From: JANQUM01 sp047630355
Lineage (GTDB): Bacteria > Bacteroidota > Bacteroidia > Cytophagales > Spirosomataceae
Length of the DNA: 5,695 bases
Assembly: GCA_047630355.1 (NCBI GenBank)
Contig: JBLHXN010000187.1
Coordinates: 1 to 5,695, forward strand
Direction of reading: 5' to 3'
Positions within the stretch are counted from its first letter, which is position 1. Each line of letters opens with the position of its first letter. The translations under genes were made by a program, and so were the position numbers. Positions 1-5,570 of this stretch are shown here, piece by piece. The notes under the pieces are model-generated. The model was not told the origin of the DNA and made no database searches. It saw only the letters and a program-made list of their open reading frames with translations.

Positions 1-1077
1 GAGAACGGAATAAAAGGATTACTGATTGAAGGTTGGAATACCGGATGGGAAGATTGGACTGGAGACGACCGAGAAGGAATATTCGATTTCAAAACTCCGT
101 ACAGTGATTTTGACTTGAAAGGAGTAGTAGAATACGCCCGGGAAAAAGGCGTCGAGATAATTGGTCACCATGAAACTGCTGCTGCCGTTGAAACTTACGA
201 AAAGCACATGGACACTGCTTACGATTTGTACGAGAAACTCGGCATCAAATCAGTAAAAACCGGGTACGTGGGGAAAATACCAAACTACCGGCATTACGAA
301 CAAGAGATGGTAAATCATTACAACAAAACGATGATGGAAACGGCGAAGCATAATATCATGTTGGACATTCACGAACCAATAAAGCAGACCGGACTTTCTC
401 GCACGTACCCGAACCTAATGGGTGGCGAAGGAATGCGGGGACAAGAATTTAACGCTTGGAGCGACGGAAATAAGCCGAGCCATAACGTAATATTACCATT
501 TACGAGAATGCTTGCTGGTCCAATGGATTTCACGCCGGGAATTTTCGATTTGAAATTAGAAAAGCACAAAAATAGTGTTACAAAAGTAGTGGGATTTGAT
601 ACCCGTGAAGGAGGAGAAGCTCTCGTGGTGAGTAGAGTTTACAGCACGTTGGCTCATCAGCTAGGTTTATACGTTGTCTTTTACAGCCCAATCCAAATGG
701 TAGCAGATTTACCCGAAAATTACGACGGAAATACCGCTTTCCAGTTTATTAAAGACGTTGCAGTAGATTGGGAATGGTCAAAGATAATTGATGCCGAAAT
801 TGCTTCGCACATTGTAACGGTAAGAAAAGAAAAAGGGGCTGGTCGTTGGTTCATTGGTGGTATTACAGGTGAAAAGTCAAGGGAGGCTGCACTTTCGTTT
901 GATTTTTTACCAAAGAATAAAACGTTTAAAGCAATACTTTACCGAGACGGTGCCGGAACAGAAATGATGGAAAATCCTACTGCTTACGAAATTGAAGAGT
1001 TTGAGGTGAAATCAGACTCGAAACGTACAGTTTTGATGAAACCCGCCGGAGGTTTTGCCATTAGTATTATTGAGTAA
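1..1077 (+). CDS. Glycoside hydrolase family 97 alpha-glucosidase (SusB-like), 3' part
   Basis: The reading frame is open from the first base, so the 5' part of the gene lies outside the window; 358 codons remain and end in TAA at 1075. The fragment covers the end of the (beta/alpha)8 catalytic barrel and a C-terminal beta-sandwich (about residues 265-358). Typical GH97 blocks are LIEGWNTGWEDW (8-19), HHET (56-59), the HEP block near 124-126 and GGEGMRGQEFNAW (141-153). The acidic residues E58, E125, E143 and E149 match the catalytic and calcium-binding glutamates of Bacteroides SusB as I remember them (E439, E508, E526, E532); the 18 and 6 residue spacings agree exactly. A Gly in VKTGYVG (about 88) stands where retaining GH97 enzymes carry the Asp nucleophile, so an inverting alpha-glucosidase acting on maltooligosaccharides in the periplasm is inferred. 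Family assignment is firm; substrate is less so. Confidence 0.93.
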   Translation, partial: ENGIKGLLIEGWNTGWEDWTGDDREGIFDFKTPYSDFDLKGVVEYAREKGVEIIGHHETAAAVETYEKHMDTAYDLYEKLGIKSVKTGYVGKIPNYRHYEQEMVNHYNKTMMETAKHNIMLDIHEPIKQTGLSRTYPNLMGGEGMRGQEFNAWSDGNKPSHNVILPFTRMLAGPMDFTPGIFDLKLEKHKNSVTKVVGFDTREGGEALVVSRVYSTLAHQLGLYVVFYSPIQMVADLPENYDGNTAFQFIKDVAVDWEWSKIIDAEIASHIVTVRKEKGAGRWFIGGITGEKSREAALSFDFLPKNKTFKAILYRDGAGTEMMENPTAYEIEEFEVKSDSKRTVLMKPAGGFAISIIE

Positions 1078-1096
1078 GAATGTACAGGTTAGATAT

Positions 1097-1130
1097 AAAA
1101 AAAAGGAGCCGAGCAAAACTCAACTCCTTT
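1097..1130 (-). terminator. Rho-independent terminator, best oriented for the minus-strand gene
   Basis: AAAGGAG (1102-1108) pairs with CTCCTTT (1124-1130), and inside it GAG (1111-1113) pairs with CTC (1119-1121) around a CAAAA loop. Eight A residues at 1097-1104 overlap the stem foot and read as a U-tract on the minus strand, so the signal fits the end of the gene at 1238-1510. It lies 24 bases after the GH97 stop and may also stop that transcript, but the plus side has only a short T run. Confidence 0.7.
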
Positions 1131-1237
1131 CCCGATTACAAACACTCACACTAAATAACTACGTTGCTTCTTCTCACTTTATTTTGTCGTAATCACATTA
1201 TTTTATGAGATTTTCGTTTAGAAAATCCGCAACATTA

Positions 1238-1510
1238 TTATTTCTTGTCAGACTTCACATCGTCCGTTGTCACTGTGTACGACTTCCCTATTTCCATTGC
1301 TGGATTGTGCATCGTATCGTTTTTCTCGCTTACATCGTGTATTTTTTCTTCCTGAATTCCCTGATTCCTTTCTCTTACAGAATCGGATGGAGTTTCGTTA
1401 TCTGTCACTGCATCAGTTGCAGCATCTCCCGTTGAACCGATTGATGTTGGGGTTGCGGTACGGTTTCTACTGTCTTTCTCTTTATTGTTAGTTGCTTTCG
1501 AATCTTTCAT
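1238..1510 (-). CDS. Small charged, probably disordered hypothetical protein (90 aa)
   Basis: This 90-codon frame reads from ATG at 1510 to TAA at 1238 on the minus strand. The product is very hydrophilic: rich in D, E, K, N, S and T, nearly free of aromatic residues, with no cysteine, no signal peptide and no membrane segment, as expected for an intrinsically disordered protein. I do not recognise a family. I prefer this strand because the opposite-strand frames over the same bases give improbable Phe/Cys/Arg-rich products and because a terminator hairpin with a U-tract lies about 107 bases beyond the stop in this orientation. The leader is AT-rich without a Shine-Dalgarno sequence, which is usual in Bacteroidota. 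It is convergent with GH97, so it is a separate transcription unit. Function is unknown. Confidence 0.55.
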   Translation of the reverse strand: MKDSKATNNKEKDSRNRTATPTSIGSTGDAATDAVTDNETPSDSVRERNQGIQEEKIHDVSEKNDTMHNPAMEIGKSYTVTTDDVKSDKK

Positions 1511-1821
1511 ATCTATATATTTTTAAATTATCGTCTATTTTATGCTACAGCAAATAAAATCATCGTACCACTGATTTTGTCAGGATATGTTGTTGATTTT
1601 TTCAGAAAATCGTGTAAAATATGCCCATTTTTTGACAAAATAGTGAGTAAATAGACTTTTTTCAAGAATAAACAATGTGCAGTAGATTAAAAGTCATTCA
1701 CACTAAATGTTGGGTATGATGTTCCCCAAATTATAGATTTTATCAATCTTGCCTTACGTTACGTATAGAGGTAGGCATAGCATTTTTTTCAAAAAAGGAA
1801 ATAAACAAATACTTACGCATA
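1511..1821. other. Gene-free AT-rich spacer
   Basis: No credible reading frame is seen on either strand. The spacer separates the divergent minus-strand gene and the DUF547 remnant, so it should contain, or have contained, both promoters; I could not place a convincing Bacteroidota -33/-7 pair. Small inverted repeats are CTGA/TCAG (1571-1583) and GATTTT/AAAATC around TTCAG (1595-1611). A weak hairpin, GCCT(T)AC with GTAGGC (about 1751-1776), is followed by a T7 run, which resembles a terminator on the plus strand although no intact plus-strand gene ends just before it. Confidence 0.5.
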
Positions 1822-2080
1822 ATGAAATTCAAGAATTACTTTAAAACTATAGGATTAGTGATGTTCACGTAATTAACAATTACTTCGTGTGCCGATTCCA
1901 CGCCTTCGGAAGCAGGAGAGGAAGTAGCTGAAAAAAGCAGCGACCAACCTGTTCTCTCGATCGACCATAAAATTTGGGATGGTCTTTTGAAAGATCATGT
2001 TGCGGACGGATACGTGAAATATGGTGATATGAAGAAAGACTAAGCCAAGTTAGACGAATACCTGGCAATGGTTTCAAATA
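1822..2080 (+). pseudogene. DUF547-domain lipoprotein remnant (two in-frame stops, truncated)
   Basis: From ATG 1822 the frame encodes a lipoprotein signal peptide: a basic start (MKFKNYFK), a hydrophobic stretch, then the lipobox-like LTITSC. A Ser/Glu-rich linker and the opening of a DUF547 domain follow, with IWDGLLKDHVADGYVKYGDM and then AKLDEYLAMVS. TAA stops interrupt it at codon 17 (1870-1872), inside the signal peptide, and at codon 74 (2041-2043), between KKD and AKLD. After about 2080 the similarity ends, so the core of the domain, normally well over 100 residues more, is missing. DUF547 proteins are envelope proteins of unknown biochemical role. The assignment rests on the WDxLLKxxV and KYxxMKKDxAKLDxYL pattern remembered for the family. 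It cannot make a working protein. Confidence 0.7.
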
Positions 2081-2170
2081 CTACTACAAGGTGCTTCTAC
2101 CGACAAGTTGTTCCTTGCTGATGTTCAGAGTGTTGGGGAAGATTTCAAGTATTCTGATGCTGAAATATGA
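2054..2170 (+). pseudogene. Short coding-like scrap ending on the mazF start codon
   Basis: In a frame shifted from the DUF547 remnant, 38 codons are open between a TAG (2051-2053) and a TGA (2168-2170). The reading includes FQILLQGASTDKLFLADVQ and then SVGEDFKYSDAEI, which has protein-like composition. There is no ATG. Two explanations are possible. It may be the C-terminal end of the same DUF547 gene after an internal deletion, because DUF547 proteins often end with a stretch like L-L-S-x-I followed by x-E-D-F. Or it may be the tail of a vanished antitoxin gene, because its TGA overlaps the ATG of the toxin gene (ATGA at 2167-2170), a common coupled arrangement. I cannot decide between them. 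Confidence 0.35.
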
Positions 2171-2517
2171 AAACTATTTAAAAATGGGAAATTCATGAAG
2201 CAAACCTCGAACCAATAGTTGGTTCAGAACAAGGTAAAAGAAGGCCTGTCTTGGTTATTAGCGAAGATGAAATAAACGAGTTGTTAAATTGCGTGAACAT
2301 TATCCCAATTACTTCGCTGAAATCAGGTCGTGTTATTTACCCAAATGAAGTATTACTAAAAACTGAAACCTCCTCATTGCCAAATGTATAGATAGCTTTA
2401 TGCTATCAAATCCGAATAATTGACAAACGAAGAATATCTAAGGTATTGGGCAGATTAGAAGATGATAATATCAAAGATTTGATTCTTGAAGCAATCTGTT
2501 TTCAATTAGAAATATAA
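2167..2517 (+). pseudogene. mazF: MazF/PemK-family mRNA interferase, inactivated by two stops
   Basis: Read through its stops, this 116-codon frame is a full-length MazF/PemK toxin, a ribosome-independent endoribonuclease. It shows KWEIHEANLEPIVGSEQGKR then RPVLVIS (codons 6-32), the conserved PITS with the active-site Thr (about codon 49), YPNEVLL (58-64) and ALCYQIRIIDKRRI (77-90), and ends with CFQLEI. The Arg before RP in the loop (about codon 26) and the Thr at 49 correspond to the catalytic pair of the family. TAA at codon 5 (2179-2181) and TAG at codon 75 (2389-2391) destroy it, and no in-frame ATG follows the first stop before the catalytic loop. Both stops sit in otherwise perfectly conserved context without frameshift, so the decay looks recent. 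The gene ends 8 bases before the HigA-like gene. Confidence 0.88.
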
Positions 2518-2525
2518 GTTTTGAT

Positions 2526-2882
2526 ATGAACATAAAAGCAATAAAGTCAGAAGAAGATTACGAAGCAGGGTTAGCAAGATTAGAAACAATCTTTCACGCC
2601 GAAATAAACACCCCCGAAAGCGATGAAGCAGAAGTGCTTTCAATTTTGCTCGAAAAGTACGAGGAAGAACATTATCCAATCGGGATGCCTGACCCAATTA
2701 AAGCAATCAAGTTTCAGATGGAACAAACGGGGATGAAGCAAAAAAATCTTGCCGAGACCGTTGGCTTTACAAGTCGCGTTAGTGAAATTCTTAGCAAGAA
2801 GCGTAAGTTAATATTAAGTATGATTAGAAAGTTGAGTTCTATCCTCCACATTCCGGCAGAGGTTTTGGTGCAGGATTATTGA
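2526..2882 (+). CDS. HigA-like antitoxin, XRE-family HTH regulator
   Basis: This intact 118-residue protein matches the HigA-type antitoxin group (COG5499) in length and layout. An acidic N-terminal half opens with MNIKAIKSEEDYEAGLARLE, followed by the marker YEEEHYPI (45-52) and PDPIKAIKFQMEQTG (55-69). A helix-turn-helix follows at about 66-110: KQKNLAETVG, then the recognition helix SRVSEILSKKRKL, then IPAEVL. Proteins of this group normally neutralise a HigB endoribonuclease encoded just upstream and repress their own promoter. Here the upstream neighbour is instead a broken mazF, 8 bases away, with no obvious ribosome binding site between them, so the two probably shared a transcript. 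Either this antitoxin has lost its HigB partner or it served the MazF protein, which would be unusual. It terminates in TGA at 2880. Confidence 0.9.
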   Translation: MNIKAIKSEEDYEAGLARLETIFHAEINTPESDEAEVLSILLEKYEEEHYPIGMPDPIKAIKFQMEQTGMKQKNLAETVGFTSRVSEILSKKRKLILSMIRKLSSILHIPAEVLVQDY

Positions 2883-2906
2883 TAAATAGTTATCTTCTTC
2901 CGATAA

Positions 2907-3065
2907 TTGATACTCAAAGTCGTACTAACAGTTCACGGAAAAGGCGACGGCATCCTCCGCACAATTATCCGCAATCACCTGAAAAACTACAAACAAGTAA
3001 GCTCCGTCACCGACGAACACGCCAACTGCGGGGGATAGGGTATTATGCTGGTGGAGATGAAGTGA
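2907..3065 (+). pseudogene. mutS2: MutS2 C-terminal Smr-domain remnant
   Basis: Fifty-two codons between a TAA at 2904 and a TGA at 3063 encode the end of a Smr domain as found at the C terminus of MutS2. They show VVLTVHGKGDGILRTIIRN with the signature HGKG, then HLKNYKQVSSVTDEH, then CGG-stop-GIMLVEMK. The in-frame TAG (3036-3038) falls in the usual GGxG turn. The Smr domain is a DNA/RNA nuclease module, and MutS2 acts on branched DNA and on collided ribosomes. Only about the last 50 of roughly 790 residues are here: no ATPase or core domains lie upstream, where the sequence is the HigA-like gene. It is therefore a displaced 3' scrap, and a complete mutS2 would have to be elsewhere in the genome. 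Confidence 0.82.
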
Positions 3066-3096
3066 GTACATAGTTGTACAACTGAATAGATAATAA

Positions 3097-3849
3097 ATGG
3101 ATCAATATGTAAAGAACCAACATTATGTTCCTCAGTTTTTACTAAGAAATTTTCAAGTAAAGGAGAAAGTTTTATCTGGGCATATGACAAAAAGGAAATA
3201 TTCAATATCAACGGTCGAATCAAGGGGCGATTAATAAGGAAAGTGGCAAGTGAAGAATTTTTCTATGACAGAACTAAAAACTGGAAGTTTCGAACATAAT
3301 TTACAAGAAATAGAAAATGAATCAGCACCAATTTTTGAAGATGTAGTAAAGGCAAAAAGTATAGATCAGTTGTCCGAAAGCAAAAGGAAGACAATATCAC
3401 TGTTCATTGCTGCTCAAAGCTTGCGAACGAAAGCAAAACTTGTGCAAATGGAAGAGTTCATGATTAATACTGCTAATCAGTTGTGGCAAAAGGTAAACAT
3501 TGAAGTGCCAAGTATTATATTCAATAAAGTATGGGCGTTAGCCGAAAGTGATGATGCGTTTCTTATTTCCGATAATCCGCTGGTTTTACAGAATTCTATC
3601 AATCAAAGTGAGTTTAAGAGTACGATAGGGTTAGAGTGTTTCGGAATCGAAATCTATTTGCTGCTGACATCATCACTAACACTTTGTTTATTTTGCGAAA
3701 AGTATTTCAAGAGTATTAATTACGTGCAAAGAAACATCATCAACTTCACATGCGAAGATAACGTTATAGCAAACCTCAATTCTCTTCAGATTGCTTATTC
3801 GGAAAGATTTATTCTTTCACATAAAAATGACTTTAGTATGATTCTGTAG
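3097..3849 (+). pseudogene. DUF4238 protein gene with two compensating frameshifts
   Basis: The family start is clear: ATG 3097 gives MDQYVKNQHYVPQFLLRNF, a DUF4238 hallmark. After VKEK the similarity moves to another frame (SFIWAYDKKEIFNI, then IRKVASEEFFYDRTK). It returns near 3280 to the first frame (GSFEHNLQEIENESAPIF), which stays open to TAG at 3847 and carries LISDNPLVL, GIEIYLLLTSSLTL and ERFILSHKNDFSMI, all fitting the C-terminal half. The first shift is explained by one missing A in GAGAAAG (about 3163-3169), the second by one extra A in the AAAAA run near 3275. As read, the ATG frame stops at TAA 3232. A GTG at 3250 could start the 199-codon remainder, but it lacks the N-terminal motif. 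DUF4238 has no established function. Sequencing error in the A runs is an alternative to real decay. Confidence 0.8.
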
Positions 3850-3944
3850 TATAAATGCCTTTTTGACCGACACAGTTTGTTTTATGCAACTAAATGTAAA
3901 TCTACTTGATAAGTCGTGTTTGCTAAACTTACCGCATTTTTAAT

Positions 3945-3992
3945 GTGGAATAGACTCATACGAGAACATACAGGTTCGCAAGACCATTCCAC
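3945..3992 (+). promoter_or_regulatory. Imperfect hairpin in the leader of the lipoprotein gene
   Basis: GTGGAATAGACT (3945-3956) and AGACCATTCCAC (3981-3992) are complementary at 10 of 12 positions, and a smaller CGA..AC / GTTCG pairing is possible inside the loop. The structure ends 16 bases before the ATG at 4009. There is no T-tract, so it is not a typical terminator for the DUF4238 gene. It could be an operator or an mRNA structure in the leader; the role is inference only. Confidence 0.35.
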
Positions 3993-4008
3993 CAATAAAT
4001 AAACCAAA

Positions 4009-4500
4009 ATGAAAACCCTAACAACCCTCCTCCTCATAACTCTCCTCTCCTGCAAAACAACTACTTCACAAAAGAACGAAGTGGAAACTACCCAAATTGA
4101 CAATCAAAATCAGCCGGAAGAAACTGCGTTAAATTTCATCAACAGTTACGTACTCTTTTGCAATAGCGGTAATGTGGACAAAAGTCTTGTCGAATGGGTT
4201 TCTGAACAAACAACTGTTACGAGAACTTTCAAGACAAAACTCAAAAGAATAATCTCTGAGGCAGAAAAAGAAGATCCTGAACTCGGTCTTGGCTTCGACC
4301 CCATTTTTAACGCTCAGGATTACCCTGATAAAGGATTTAAGTTAGTTAAGTCAAAAACAAACGATGAGTTTGTAACAATAAAAGCAATCGATTGGCCAGA
4401 TTGGGAGCTGAAAATAAAAATGGAGCTAAAGGATAAGCGTTGGTTTGTTGACGGAATCGGAGTAATCAATATGACGGAGACCAAAGGAATTGACAAATAA
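4009..4500 (+). CDS. DUF3828-like lipoprotein
   Basis: This complete 163-residue protein has a lipoprotein signal peptide: MKTLTTLLLITLLSC with the lipobox LLSC, so Cys15 would be lipidated. The residue after the cysteine is Lys, and a Thr/Gln/Asn-rich linker follows (16-36). The mature domain (about 38-155) begins with ALNFINSYVLFCN and contains DPELGLGFDPIFNAQDYPDK (89-108), WPDWELKIKMEL (129-140) and RWFVDGIGVIN (144-154). This layout, especially the D-P-x-x-x-A-Q-D block, resembles the DUF3828 family of NTF2-like periplasmic lipoproteins, whose function is unknown. The leader is A-rich (AAATAAACCAAA) without Shine-Dalgarno, as expected in Bacteroidota. It stands alone, with 159 bases before it and 126 after it free of same-strand genes. 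Confidence 0.85.
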   Translation: MKTLTTLLLITLLSCKTTTSQKNEVETTQIDNQNQPEETALNFINSYVLFCNSGNVDKSLVEWVSEQTTVTRTFKTKLKRIISEAEKEDPELGLGFDPIFNAQDYPDKGFKLVKSKTNDEFVTIKAIDWPDWELKIKMELKDKRWFVDGIGVINMTETKGIDK

Positions 4501-4626
4501 AAGTGAGGTATTCAATTACGCCCTGTGAGGTAGTTTCGCTAAGAAATATCCGCAATTAAACAAGATTGATTATCTTGCATATTATTATGTGTAGGGCTTA
4601 ATCGAAAACAATAAAATATCAACATC

Positions 4627-4731
4627 ATGGGAAAAGGTCAGGACGCAAAGAAAAGTGTTAAAAAAGATGCGGTTAAAACTCCAAAAGAGAAAAAAGCAGA
4701 AAAGAAATTGAAGAAAGCTAAGGGCGATTAA
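4627..4731 (+). CDS. 34-residue lysine-rich small protein
   Basis: ATG 4627 to TAA 4729 encodes MGKGQDAKKSVKKDAVKTPK followed by EKKAEKKLKKAKGD. Sixteen of 34 residues are Lys and there are no aromatic residues or cysteines. The start MGKGQDAKKxVKK and the central KTPKEKK resemble a small widespread family of uncharacterised basic proteins that I recall from several bacterial groups; nucleic-acid or ribosome binding is only a guess from charge. The gene has its own A-rich leader (ATAAAATATCAACATC) and ends 11 bases before a strong hairpin, consistent with an independent short transcript. A six-base inverted repeat CAAGAT/ATCTTG (4561-4577) lies in its leader region. The length puts it below usual gene-calling cut-offs. 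Confidence 0.75.
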   Translation: MGKGQDAKKSVKKDAVKTPKEKKAEKKLKKAKGD

Positions 4732-4742
4732 TTAGTGCGTCG

Positions 4743-4794
4743 GTGCAGACGACCTGCGTTAAGATTATCATAACCTTGCGTAAGTCATCTGCAC
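4743..4794. terminator. Hairpin shared by two convergent genes
   Basis: GTGCAGACGAC (4743-4753) pairs with GTCATCTGCAC (4784-4794) with one mismatch, and GTTA/TAAC adds an inner helix. TATTTATTT follows on the plus side, a weak T-tract, so it probably ends the transcript of the lysine-rich gene. The right arm touches the stop codon of the broken minus-strand gene (TAG, 4794-4796), so it lies at the 3' end of both units. Confidence 0.6.
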
Positions 4795-5128
4795 TATTTA
4801 TTTCCAGCCATTCTCATTTCATCTATCCTCCACTTTCCAGGTTGAGGTTCTACGTAAAACTCGCGGCATTGAATCTTTTTGCCCCCAAAACTCAATGATA
4901 ATTAACGGTTTCGGGGCAAATTCCGCCGCCTCATCTGGTTCTCCGTGCAAAAACGGTTTTACTTCCGCTAAGCTCAACTTGTCTTTAATGACAAAAAAAA
5001 TACTCTAAGCCAATTCTAAGGATTTACCTATCCCACTATCAAATGTGATTTGTTACATTACGAAAAATTGGCTGAGCAGGTATATTCTCTACAAGATAAT
5101 CGTCGGTATAGAAACTGTCAACAGCGAT
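4794..5128 (-). pseudogene. Unrecognised minus-strand gene, frameshifted and interrupted
   Basis: Three minus-strand frames join into one protein-like reading. 5128 to about 5070 gives VDSFYTDDYLVENIPAQ. About 5065 to 4897 gives QITFDSGIGKSLELA, stop, SIFFVIKDKLSLAEVKPF and LHGEPDEAAEFAPKPLIII. The last part gives REFYVEPQPGKWRIDEMRMA and ends GNK, TAG (4794-4796). The joins need one extra base each, near the T5 run at about 5065 and in the T4/G5/A5 runs at about 4880-4895. In-frame stops are TAA (5053-5055) and a TAG just before SIFF. No start codon is clear. The closing GKWRIDEM is reminiscent of NTF2-like lipoprotein ends, but I do not recognise the family. It is convergent with the lysine-rich gene and divergent from the zinc-ribbon gene. 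Confidence 0.5.
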
Positions 5129-5164
5129 TCATTGTATTGAACATTCGCTAAAATTGATTAAATT

Positions 5165-5422
5165 ATGAAGTGCCCGAATTGTGATGTGAATTTAGTAATG
5201 ACCGATCGTAACGGTGTAGAAATTGACTATTGCCCGGAATGCCGGGGTATTTGGCTTGACCGCGGAGAACTTGACAAAATCATTGAGCGTTCTTCACAAG
5301 CAGTTAGTAGTTCAAAATCGAACGATAATTTTCGGCAGAATCAGCACTACTCTGACCAAAAATCTCATGGAACCAAAAAAAAGAAGAGCGAATCCTTCTT
5401 GAGCGACTTATTTGATTTTTAA
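5165..5422 (+). CDS. TFIIB-type zinc-ribbon protein
   Basis: This 85-residue protein begins with a zinc ribbon of the zf-TFIIB type (PF13453, COG3809). A first CxxC knuckle lies at C3-C6 (CPNC), a second at C23-C26 (CPEC), and it is followed at once by the family signature RGIWLDRGELDKII (27-40). The remaining half is polar and low in complexity (Ser, Gln, Lys) and ends in an FLSDLFDF tail, a frequent ending in this group. The four cysteines should bind one zinc ion; the partner is unknown. The ATG at 5165 is the only sensible start because the first cysteine is residue 3. The leader is AT-rich (ATTGATTAAATT). A clear terminator hairpin 55 bases after the stop suggests a one-gene transcript. 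Confidence 0.9.
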   Translation: MKCPNCDVNLVMTDRNGVEIDYCPECRGIWLDRGELDKIIERSSQAVSSSKSNDNFRQNQHYSDQKSHGTKKKKSESFLSDLFDF

Positions 5423-5477
5423 GACCTGTTCATTCTGACTCAAAAAATACTCAGGTAATTACAAAATTCTCTTTTAA

Positions 5478-5509
5478 CGGCGGTTCGGTTTCTTATAGTC
5501 GAACCGCCG
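5478..5509 (+). terminator. Strong hairpin after the zinc-ribbon gene
   Basis: CGGCGGTTCG (5478-5487) and CGAACCGCCG (5500-5509) form a perfect ten-pair GC-rich stem with a 12-base loop. ATTTAG follows, a short T run. It is the most stable hairpin in the window and lies 55 bases past the zinc-ribbon stop. Confidence 0.7.
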
Positions 5510-5570
5510 ATTTAGTAAGTTTTCGTCGGGTTATCTGATATGCAAAATTAACGCCATTAGATTAAATTAG

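Noticed and set aside
1205..1491. Two plus-strand open frames of about 75 codons rich in Phe, Cys, Arg and Leu
   Set aside because: They lie opposite the better supported minus-strand gene, have improbable composition, and no family pattern.
1146..1708. TCACACTAAAT repeated at 1146-1156 and 1698-1708, flanking the minus-strand gene
   Set aside because: An 11-base match is expected by chance a few times in an AT-rich window of this size, and nothing marks an element between the copies.
1880..2077. Minus-strand 65-codon frame
   Set aside because: It is antisense to the DUF547 remnant, whose plus-strand reading carries the recognisable motifs.
1822..3065. Stop-codon reassignment (TAA/TAG read as Gln)
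   Set aside because: Intact genes in the same window end naturally at TAA, mazF itself ends at TAA after its normal C terminus, and GH97 has no internal TAA or TAG over 358 codons.
2879..3073. Plus-strand 64-codon frame starting on the higA stop
   Set aside because: It is an out-of-frame reading of the mutS2 Smr remnant, which shows the HGKG and DEH motifs in the neighbouring frame.
2883..3096. Possible CRISPR or tandem repeat structure in the central region
   Set aside because: No regularly spaced repeats are present there or elsewhere in the window.
3882..4103. Minus-strand 73-codon frame
   Set aside because: It is antisense to the lipoprotein signal peptide and leader; composition (Arg/Val/Cys-rich) is not convincing.
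4503..4532. GTGAGGTA repeated 22 bases apart behind the lipoprotein gene
   Set aside because: Only two copies of 8 bases, no promoter beside them; too little to call a binding site.
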